DNA of 6,275 bases from an uncultured Labedella sp. (GTDB taxonomy: Bacteria > Actinomycetota > Actinomycetes > Actinomycetales > Microbacteriaceae), in the NCBI GenBank assembly GCA_934636065.1, contig CAKTZW010000114.1:1-6275 (forward strand), in the 5' to 3' direction. Under the pieces are notes generated by a model that was given only the letters and a program-made list of their open reading frames with translations, ran no database searches and was not told where the DNA came from. A program made the translations under genes and the position numbers. Shown in pieces: positions 1 through 4,663 of this stretch. Position 1 is the stretch's first letter. Each line of letters opens with the position of its first letter.

Positions 1-1
1 C

Positions 2-352
2 TTCGGACAGCCGGAACCCACCGAGACCTACTCCTCCTCGCCGCACCTGTTCGAGGACCTCGACATCCCCGCGGGCACGAAGGGGCGCCTTCCGGGCAGC
101 TCCCCCGCCGTCGCGGCCGCACCCCGCGCGCGTCAGGGCGCCGACTCCGGCGACCGTGCGGGTCGCGGGCCGCGTCGCCAGCGTTCCCGCGGCGGCTCCG
201 ACGCGCCGTCGGGCGAGCGGACGCAGGACGAGGCCTCGGCCGCGGCGTCGTCGGGGACGCACGACGGCGGCGGTCGCCAGCACCACGACGGCAACAGCGC
301 GCCGCGCCGCCGCAACCGCACCCGCCGACGCAGCACCCCGCCGTCGGCCTGA
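2..352 (+). CDS. C-terminal tail of a probable DEAD/DEAH-box RNA helicase (5' partial)
   Basis: An open frame enters from the left edge and stops at TGA 350-352, giving the last 116 residues of a protein whose catalytic part lies outside the window. The visible part starts FGQPEPTETYSSSPHLFEDL, then IPAGTKGRL, and becomes a low-complexity, presumably disordered tail rich in Arg, Gly, Ser, Ala and Gln, ending in Arg clusters (APRRRNRTRRRST). There is no membrane segment or recognisable enzymatic motif. Basic Arg/Gly tails of this type are typical of the RNA-binding C-termini of actinobacterial DEAD-box helicases, and a helicase beside a PHP gene fits Microbacteriaceae as I remember them. The helicase call is therefore inference from tail composition and context. 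Another nucleic-acid-binding protein, for example an RNase E/G-like or Rho-like tail, cannot be excluded. It converges on the PHP gene, with the hairpin at 366-411 between them. Confidence 0.45.
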   Translation, partial: FGQPEPTETYSSSPHLFEDLDIPAGTKGRLPGSSPAVAAAPRARQGADSGDRAGRGPRRQRSRGGSDAPSGERTQDEASAAASSGTHDGGGRQHHDGNSAPRRRNRTRRRSTPPSA

Positions 353-365
353 TCCTCCTCCGGAT

Positions 366-411
366 CGACACTCGCCCCTCCCGCCCATCCGGACGGGAGG
401 GGCGAGTGTCG
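366..411. terminator. Bidirectional intrinsic-type terminator hairpin
   Basis: A perfect inverted repeat pairs 366-383 (C + GACACTCGCCCCTCCCG) with 394-411 (CGGGAGGGGCGAGTGTC + G): 18 bp with a 10-nt loop (384-393). It starts 13 nt after the helicase stop and ends 2 nt before the PHP stop codon (414-416 on the minus strand), so it can close both convergent transcripts. No T-tract follows on either strand, as is common for high-GC actinobacterial terminators. Folding is certain from the sequence; terminator function is inferred from position. Confidence 0.8.
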
Positions 412-413
412 CG

Positions 414-1283
414 TCAGGCGAGGACCGGTTCGCTGCCCGTGCCGAGTCGCATGATCGCGTCGACGCTCTCGTCCGACGTCGTGTTCTCGCCGAGCCGGTT
501 GGGCTTGCCGGTGCCGTGGTAGTCGCTCGACCCCGTCAGGATGAGCCCGTGACGTCGAGCGAGCCGCCGGATCGTCTCCTTGCCGGCCGCCGTGTTCTCG
601 CGATGATCGACCTCGAGCCCCGCGAGCCCGGCGTCCACGAGCTCGCCGATGTCGCCGTCCGAGACGACGAGACCCGCGCCGCGCGTGGCGGGATGCGCGA
701 TGACCGGGACGCCGCCGGCGGCCACGACGAGGCGGACGGCGGTCGCCGGATCGGGCGCGTAGTGGGGCAGGAAGTACCCTCTCGACGGATGCAGGATGCT
801 CGCGAACGCCTCGCTGCGCGTCGGCACGTGCCCGCGCGCGACGAGCGCGTCGGCGATGTGGGGGCGCCCGATCGTCGCCCCGTCGGTCGTCTGCGCCACG
901 ACGTCGTCCCACGTCAGCTCGTAGTCGCGTGAGAGGTTCTGCACGATGCGCTCGGCGCGGCGCAGCCGGGCCTCGCGGATGCGGGCCATCTCGACGACGA
1001 GGTCGCCGTCCGACGGGTCGAACAGGTACGCGAGCAGGTGGATGCTCCGATAGCCGAGCCGCGTGCTGAACTCCATGCCCGGGATGAGGGTGATCCCGGC
1101 GGCTCGCGCCGCCGCCGCGGCTTCCGTCCACCCCGCGGTCGAGTCGTGGTCGGTGAGTGCGACGGTCCCGAGGCCGGCCGCAGCCGCCGAGCGGACGAGC
1201 CGACTCGGGGTCTCGGTGCCGTCGGACACGCTCGAGTGGGTGTGCAGGTCGCTCGGGCCGTGGAATCGCCGTTCGCCCGCCAT
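414..1283 (-). CDS. PHP-domain phosphoesterase, RNase AM/YciV-like
   Basis: A 289-residue metal-dependent PHP-superfamily phosphoesterase of about the usual family length. Metal-binding motifs appear in order: DLHTHSSVSDG (H14, H16, D21), TDHD (D45, H46, D47), PGMEFS (E71), IHLLAY (H82), GRPHIADAL (H142), AHPA (H197) and the C-terminal SSDYHG (D254, H256). This covers the full trinuclear metal set and resembles the YciV/RNase AM branch, whose characterised members hydrolyse nucleoside 3',5'-bisphosphates (pAp) and trim RNA 5' ends. The GRPH insertion and C-terminal SDYHG favour that branch over the DNA polymerase PHP domain or histidinol-phosphatase, but the exact substrate is inference. There is no signal peptide or membrane segment, so it is cytosolic. 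It starts at ATG 1283-1281. No good Shine-Dalgarno is present, and a TAGAAT hexamer ends 6 nt upstream, suggesting a leaderless message. It is transcribed alone, divergent from the EEP gene and convergent with the preceding helicase-like gene; pairing an RNA helicase with an RNA exonuclease would suit RNA turnover, but nothing here proves a link. Confidence 0.9.
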   Translation of the reverse strand: MAGERRFHGPSDLHTHSSVSDGTETPSRLVRSAAAAGLGTVALTDHDSTAGWTEAAAAARAAGITLIPGMEFSTRLGYRSIHLLAYLFDPSDGDLVVEMARIREARLRRAERIVQNLSRDYELTWDDVVAQTTDGATIGRPHIADALVARGHVPTRSEAFASILHPSRGYFLPHYAPDPATAVRLVVAAGGVPVIAHPATRGAGLVVSDGDIGELVDAGLAGLEVDHRENTAAGKETIRRLARRHGLILTGSSDYHGTGKPNRLGENTTSDESVDAIMRLGTGSEPVLA

Positions 1284-1289
1284 GCCCTC

Positions 1290-1295
1290 ATTCTA
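1290..1295 (-). promoter_or_regulatory. -10 element of the PHP gene (leaderless)
   Basis: Read on the minus strand the hexamer is TAGAAT (5 of 6 to TATAAT), followed by 6 nt (GAGGGC) and then the ATG at 1283. That spacing puts the transcription start at or within a base or so of the start codon. No convincing -35 is visible. GAGGG lies only 1 nt from the ATG, too close to act as a ribosome-binding site. Confidence 0.6.
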
Positions 1296-1345
1296 GGTGG
1301 CGTGCGAGGCCTCATCGTCGAGCGGCCGCACCTCCCGTGCCGCGC

Positions 1346-1361
1346 CGTCCGCACCCGGACG
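1346..1361. repeat. Small inverted repeat upstream of the EEP promoter
   Basis: CGTCCG (1346-1351) and CGGACG (1356-1361) form a perfect 6-bp dyad around a 4-nt loop in the 125-bp divergent gap between the PHP and EEP genes. It ends 32 nt before the EEP -10 hexamer, just upstream of where a -35 would lie, so an operator is conceivable. In DNA this GC-rich a 6-bp dyad can arise by chance. Apart from this, the palindrome GAGGCCTC (1306-1313) and the two -10 elements, I see nothing in the gap. Confidence 0.2.
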
Positions 1362-1393
1362 ACGGACTCGGGGCGTTCTCAGCACGAGATCGG

Positions 1394-1399
1394 TAGGGT
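1394..1399 (+). promoter_or_regulatory. -10 element of the EEP gene
   Basis: TAGGGT fits the actinobacterial TANNNT -10 pattern and ends 9 nt before the ATG at 1409. Transcription would begin at or a few nucleotides ahead of the start codon, giving a leaderless or near-leaderless message. The intervening GACAACGCC has no Shine-Dalgarno. No clear -35 is present. Confidence 0.5.
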
Positions 1400-1408
1400 G
1401 ACAACGCC

Positions 1409-2458
1409 ATGCTCAGATTCCTCGGTGCCATCGTCACGATCGCCGTCGCCCTCGCCTGCCTGGTCGCGACGTGGCCGCAGCTCATGGGGGCGCAGAACCT
1501 CTGGATCGTCGCCCAGCTCGTCGCCCTGCGCGGCGTGCTCATCGCTGCCGCGATCGCCGGAGCCGCTCTCTTCCTCCCCCTGGCGCTCGCGCGCCCCCTC
1601 CGCGCCTTCGCGGGCACGATCGCGCTCATCCTCCTCGTCACCGTCGGGGCGAACGCCGCGATCATGGGCGTCCGCGGCGTCGGCGACTCGGACTTCGCCG
1701 CGTGGACCGACGACTCCGTGACGGTCGTGACCTGGAACACCCTCGGCGACGCCCCCGGTGCCGAGACGATCGCCCGGGTCGCGCTCGACGCGAAGGCCGA
1801 CGTCGTCAGCCTGCCCGAGACGACGAAGGCGACCGGCGTCGAGGTCGCCAACCTCATGCGGGAGGGCGGCAACCCGATGTGGGTCCTCACCGTCGCATTC
1901 GACAAGATCGCGAAGGCCCGATCCACGACGGTCCTCGTGAGCCCGCGCCTCGGGGACTACGACACCGTCTGGGACTCGAACCGGGATCGCGCTGAGGAGG
2001 AGGCGCGCGTGGGCAACACGGCCGTCCTCCCCACCGTGGTCCTCAAGCCGACGGACGGCGACGGCCCCACCATCGTCGCCGTGCACGCCGTCGCGCCCAT
2101 CCCCGGACAGATGGAGAACTGGAAGACGGATCTCGAGTGGCTCGCGACCCAGTGCGCCGACGACAACGTCATCATGGCGGGCGACTTCAACGCGACGGTC
2201 GACCACATGTCCGGGCTCGCGACCGAAGACGGGGCGACGATGGGACGGTGCGCCGACGCGGGCATGCAGTCCGGCAACGCCGCCGTGGGGACGTGGTCGT
2301 CGCGCTGGCCGGCGCTCCTCGGGTCGCCCATCGACCACGTCATGGCCACGCCCAACTGGGTGACGACCGGGATGCGCGTGATCGATGATCCGTCCCTGCG
2401 TGCGAGCGACCACCGCCCCGTCGTCGTACAGCTGAGCAGCTCGTCGTCCTCGCCGTAG
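1409..2458 (+). CDS. Membrane-anchored endonuclease/exonuclease/phosphatase (EEP) family protein
   Basis: A 349-residue protein with three N-terminal hydrophobic helices (about 4-23, 42-60 and 67-88) followed by an EEP (DNase I-like) catalytic domain from about 104 to 341. Family motifs are complete: TWNTLGD (N110), LPETT (E137, Mg2+ ligand), VHAVAP (H226), AGDFNAT (D259, N261), PIDHV (D309, H310) and ASDHRPV (D334, H335). The family cleaves phosphodiester or phosphomonoester bonds in nucleic acids, phosphoinositides or sphingomyelin; the substrate here cannot be read from sequence. The short loop between helices 2 and 3 carries R62 and R65, and the N-terminus carries R3. The positive-inside rule then puts the N-terminus in the cytoplasm and the catalytic domain outside, which suggests an extracytoplasmic nuclease or phosphodiesterase. 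The C-terminus is a Ser run (SSSSSSP). ATG 1409 is chosen because it sits just after TAGGGT and starts directly into helix 1. Only 30 bp separate its stop from the aminopeptidase start, so read-through into that gene is possible. Confidence 0.9.
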   Translation: MLRFLGAIVTIAVALACLVATWPQLMGAQNLWIVAQLVALRGVLIAAAIAGAALFLPLALARPLRAFAGTIALILLVTVGANAAIMGVRGVGDSDFAAWTDDSVTVVTWNTLGDAPGAETIARVALDAKADVVSLPETTKATGVEVANLMREGGNPMWVLTVAFDKIAKARSTTVLVSPRLGDYDTVWDSNRDRAEEEARVGNTAVLPTVVLKPTDGDGPTIVAVHAVAPIPGQMENWKTDLEWLATQCADDNVIMAGDFNATVDHMSGLATEDGATMGRCADAGMQSGNAAVGTWSSRWPALLGSPIDHVMATPNWVTTGMRVIDDPSLRASDHRPVVVQLSSSSSSP

Positions 2459-2472
2459 GGTGCGCCGCGCGG

Positions 2473-2481
2473 TGACACAAT
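2473..2481 (+). promoter_or_regulatory. Extended -10 element of the aminopeptidase gene
   Basis: TG (2473-2474) plus one base plus CACAAT (2476-2481) fits an extended -10: the hexamer keeps the two critical bases, A at its second position and T at its sixth. Seven nucleotides (GGGAGTC) follow before ATG 2489. The upstream ATG at 2480 would overlap the hexamer itself, so a transcript from here could not include it. GGGAG could be read as a Shine-Dalgarno but lies only 2 nt from ATG 2489. Confidence 0.5.
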
Positions 2482-2488
2482 GGGAGTC

Positions 2489-3964
2489 ATGGCCACTTCG
2501 AGCGACGCGAACTCCCCCCACGACTCCTCAGCCGCCCCGGCGGTGACGGCCACGACGGAAGCCCCGTCGCCCTCGGTCACCGCGGCACCGGCCAACGCGA
2601 ACCGCTCGACGACACCCGACAGCACCCGCTTCCAGGACTACATCTCGAGCGGTTGGGCGGACCGGGCCGACGTGCTGCCGGAGGAGCGCGAGGCCGCCGC
2701 GTTCGCCGCCGAGCGCCGGGCCGTCGTGTCCGCCGCCTTCGCGGGCGAGCGCATCGTGGTCCCGGCCGGTGCCCTCCTCACGCGCTCGAACGACACCGAC
2801 TACCCGTTCCGCGCCCACTCCGCGTTCGCGCACCTGACGGGCTGGGCGAGCGACAGCGAGCCCGACTCCGTCCTCGTCCTCGACCCGGTCGACGAGGGAC
2901 ACGAGGCGACGCTCTATTTCCGTGAGCGGGCGGGACGCGACTCGAGCGAGTTCTACGCCAACCCGGCGATCGGCGAGTTCTGGATCGGGGCACGCCCCTC
3001 CCTCGCGCAGGTGGCGGCGGATCTGGGCCTCGCGACCGAGCACCTCGACGCCTTCCAGGCGCGCTCCGACGATCGCACGCTCGGGTCCGACGCCGAGCTG
3101 GATCGCGTCGTCTCGGAGCTGCGACTCGTCAAGGACCGCTTCGAGATCGCGGAGCTGCGAGCGGCCGTCGACGCGACCGCGCGGGGCTTCGACGACATCA
3201 TCGGCGAACTCCCCCGTCTCGCCGACCGGCCGCGCGGGGAGCGTGTCGTCGAGGGTGTGTTCTCGACCCGCGCGCGCCTCGACGGCAACGCCGTCGGATA
3301 CGACACGATCGCCGCGTCCGGCCCGCACGCCTGCATCCTGCACTGGACGCGCAACGACGGCACCGTGGCATCCGGCGACCTCATCCTCGTCGACGCCGGC
3401 GTGGAGCTCGACAGCCTCTACACGGCCGACATCACGAGGACCCTCCCGGTGAACGGCCGGTTCTCCCCGGTTCAGCGTCGGGTGTACGAGGCCGTCAGGG
3501 AGGCGGCGGACGCGGCGTTCGCGATCGTGCGACCCGGGATCGTCTTCCGCGAGGTGCACGCCGAGGCGATGCGCGTCATCGCCCGCCACACCGCCGAGTG
3601 GGGCATGCTGCCCGTGAGCGCCGAGGAGTCCCTCGAGCCGGACGCGCAGTTCCATCGCCGATACATGGTGCACGGCACGAGTCACCACCTGGGTCTCGAC
3701 GTGCACGACTGTGCGAAGGCGCGACGGGAGATGTACCACGACGGGGTCGTCCGCGAGGGAATGGTCTTCACGATCGAGCCGGGGCTGTACTTCCAGCCCG
3801 ACGACCTCACGGTCCCCGAGGAGTTCCGCGGCATCGGCGTACGCATCGAGGACGACATCCTCGTGACGGCCGACGGTGCCGAGAACCTCTCGGCCGGGAT
3901 CCCGCGCACGGCTGACGACGTGGAGGCCTGGGTCGCGCGCATGCAATCGGGCTCCCGCGGCTGA
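2489..3964 (+). CDS. pepP: Xaa-Pro aminopeptidase (aminopeptidase P, M24B metallopeptidase)
   Basis: A 491-residue cytosolic metallopeptidase that removes N-terminal residues preceding proline. Residues 1 to about 45 are a Ser/Thr/Ala/Pro-rich, probably disordered extension that the E. coli enzyme lacks. An aminopeptidase P N-terminal domain follows (about 55-200), then the pita-bread M24 domain (about 215-480). The five dinuclear-metal ligands are D302 (VDAGVE), D314 (TADITRT), H399 (HGTSHHLGLDVHD), E430 (TIEPGLYF) and E454 (VRIEDD), matching D260, D271, H354, E383 and E406 of E. coli PepP. H395 and H406 in the same His motif correspond to its catalytic-site histidines. The two aspartates are 12 apart rather than 11, a one-residue insertion in the loop between them. 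ATG 2489 is preferred over the in-frame ATG 2480 because of the -10 element overlapping the latter, a 3-residue difference. A GC-rich hairpin begins immediately after the stop codon. All ligands are present, so an active enzyme is expected. Confidence 0.95.
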   Translation: MATSSDANSPHDSSAAPAVTATTEAPSPSVTAAPANANRSTTPDSTRFQDYISSGWADRADVLPEEREAAAFAAERRAVVSAAFAGERIVVPAGALLTRSNDTDYPFRAHSAFAHLTGWASDSEPDSVLVLDPVDEGHEATLYFRERAGRDSSEFYANPAIGEFWIGARPSLAQVAADLGLATEHLDAFQARSDDRTLGSDAELDRVVSELRLVKDRFEIAELRAAVDATARGFDDIIGELPRLADRPRGERVVEGVFSTRARLDGNAVGYDTIAASGPHACILHWTRNDGTVASGDLILVDAGVELDSLYTADITRTLPVNGRFSPVQRRVYEAVREAADAAFAIVRPGIVFREVHAEAMRVIARHTAEWGMLPVSAEESLEPDAQFHRRYMVHGTSHHLGLDVHDCAKARREMYHDGVVREGMVFTIEPGLYFQPDDLTVPEEFRGIGVRIEDDILVTADGAENLSAGIPRTADDVEAWVARMQSGSRG

Positions 3965-3998
3965 CTGCTCTCCGCGGGCCGGCAGGCGCCAGGAGCAG
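3965..3998 (+). terminator. Possible imperfect terminator hairpin after the aminopeptidase gene
   Basis: CTGCTC (3965-3970) pairs with GAGCAG (3993-3998). Inside this, GGGCC (3976-3980) pairs with 3985-3990 with one bulged G around a GGCA loop. The structure begins on the first base after the TGA. It is interrupted and lacks a T-tract, so it is much less convincing than the hairpin at 366-411. Its right arm overlaps the first tandem repeat copy. Confidence 0.3.
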
Positions 3999-4059
3999 CG
4001 GTTCAGCAGGCGCACAGGAGCACCGGTTCAGCAGGCGCAGCTCAGCAGCAGCGGTTCAG
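3990..4059. repeat. 25-bp tandem repeat between convergent genes
   Basis: Two adjacent 25-bp units (3990-4014 and 4015-4039) differ at one base (G3998 versus C4023). Each contains CGGTTCAGCAGGCGCA. A third degenerate copy (4043-4059) shares CAGCAGCGGTTCAG and is shifted by 3 nt, and the unit's tail GCAGGCGC also precedes copy 1 (3982-3989). The array fills most of the 106-bp gap between the aminopeptidase stop and the stop of the minus-strand stress-protein gene. No strong hairpin or start codon with a ribosome site lies in it. It is probably a small slippage-derived intergenic duplication. Confidence 0.8.
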
Positions 4060-4070
4060 GGGAGACACCC

Positions 4071-4586
4071 TCACAGGTAGAGGCTCGGCCCCTGCTCCTC
4101 GTCTGCGGGCTGCCCGCCGAGGAGGTTGCGCGCCTTGTGGGCGAGTTCCGTCTCGACGACGACCGTGTAGGAGGTGGCGACGATCTGCGCGATCGAGCTG
4201 AAGTCCCGGCGGCGCCGACGGAGCGTGTAGGTGACGACGTTGAACATCATGCCGAAGGCTGCTCCGATGAGCACAGCGGCACCGACGAAGACGAGGCCGG
4301 ACTGGGGCGCGACGATCACGAGCAGCAGGCCGAAGAAGAGCCCCAGCCATGCGCCGCTCAGCGCACCGCCGGCCGCGGCCTTGCCGTAGCTCATCCGTCC
4401 CGTGACGCGCTCGACGCTCTTGAGGTCGGCCCCGACGATCGAGACCCGACGAACGGGGAAGTCGGCGGCCGCGAGAGTGTCGACAGCGGCCTGCGCGTCC
4501 TCGTACTTGTCGAAGCTCGCGACGGTCTCTCCGGGAGGGATGCCGATGATCGGGCCCCGGCGCTGTCCACTCTGCGGAATGCTCAC
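4071..4586 (-). CDS. GSP17M-like general stress membrane protein
   Basis: A 171-residue protein whose N-terminal segment (about 20-63: ETVASFDKYEDAQAAVDTLA, then FPVRRVSIVG) matches the general stress protein 17M (YflT-like) domain. Two adjacent transmembrane helices follow (about 76-93 and 98-121), linked by a very short APQSG turn, then an Arg cluster (R123-R127) that should lie on the cytoplasmic side. A second small soluble domain (about 128-156: SSIAQIVATSYTVVVETELA) repeats the alpha/beta flavour of the first. The biochemical role is unknown; the name comes from Bacillus stress induction of the family. The start is set at GTG 4586-4584. The ATG at 4631 lies upstream of the -10 element, and the residues it would add do not resemble the family. 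The gene is transcribed divergently from the MgtE-like gene, an arrangement I recall for the M. tuberculosis Rv1234/Rv1232c region, which suggests a shared function or regulation. Confidence 0.85.
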   Translation of the reverse strand: MSIPQSGQRRGPIIGIPPGETVASFDKYEDAQAAVDTLAAADFPVRRVSIVGADLKSVERVTGRMSYGKAAAGGALSGAWLGLFFGLLLVIVAPQSGLVFVGAAVLIGAAFGMMFNVVTYTLRRRRRDFSSIAQIVATSYTVVVETELAHKARNLLGGQPADEEQGPSLYL

Positions 4587-4592
4587 CGTTCC

Positions 4593-4601
4593 ATTGTCCC
4601 A
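4593..4601 (-). promoter_or_regulatory. Extended -10 element of the stress-protein gene (leaderless GTG)
   Basis: On the minus strand the sequence reads TG-G-GACAAT (4601 down to 4593), an extended -10 whose hexamer keeps A2 and T6. It is followed by exactly 6 nt (GGAACG) and the GTG start at 4586. No ribosome-binding site fits. The element supports the GTG start over the ATG at 4631. Confidence 0.55.
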
Positions 4602-4622
4602 CCGGGGCGGGAACATCCGGTG
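4600..4622. promoter_or_regulatory. Dyad CACCGG-N11-CCGGTG, possible operator
   Basis: CACCGG (4600-4605) and CCGGTG (4617-4622) are exact reverse complements, 17 bp centre to centre, in the 77-bp divergent gap. The dyad abuts and slightly overlaps the extended -10 of the minus-strand gene and lies about 30 bp upstream of the plus-strand -10. A bound dimer could influence both promoters. This is seen in one sequence only and short CG dyads are frequent at this GC content, so the function is a guess. Confidence 0.3.
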
Positions 4623-4651
4623 CCGCTCCACTGGGCAGTCGCTGTGCGGTC

Positions 4652-4657
4652 TAAGTT
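4652..4657 (+). promoter_or_regulatory. -10 element of the MgtE-like gene (leaderless GTG)
   Basis: TAAGTT fits TANNNT and ends 6 nt before GTG 4664, the same spacing as at the two minus-strand genes. This AT-rich patch (TAAGTTAGAA) stands out in a GC-rich gap. AGAAGG touches the GTG with no spacer, so it is unlikely to be a Shine-Dalgarno. Confidence 0.55.
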
Positions 4658-4663
4658 AGAAGG

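Noticed and set aside
1306..1313. Palindrome GAGGCCTC in the PHP/EEP divergent gap
   Set aside because: An 8-bp GC-rich palindrome is expected by chance in such DNA and does not align with a promoter element.
1379..2521. 380-codon minus-strand frame opposite the EEP gene
   Set aside because: The EEP frame has every family motif; the antisense product is His/Asp/Arg-rich without known features.
2528..4015. 495-codon open frame on the minus strand opposite the aminopeptidase gene
   Set aside because: It is the antisense shadow of a gene with a full set of M24B ligands. Its product is Arg/Asp/Val-rich low complexity without a recognisable domain, as expected from G/C-biased third positions.
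3990..4059. CRISPR array or tRNA-like T-arm (GGTTCA) reading of the repeats
   Set aside because: The units abut with no spacers, there are no cas genes, and no acceptor or anticodon stems can be drawn around the GGTTCA.
4587..4631. Longer N-terminus of the stress protein from ATG 4631
   Set aside because: The extra 15 residues do not resemble the family, and a -10 element with leaderless spacing sits between this ATG and GTG 4586.
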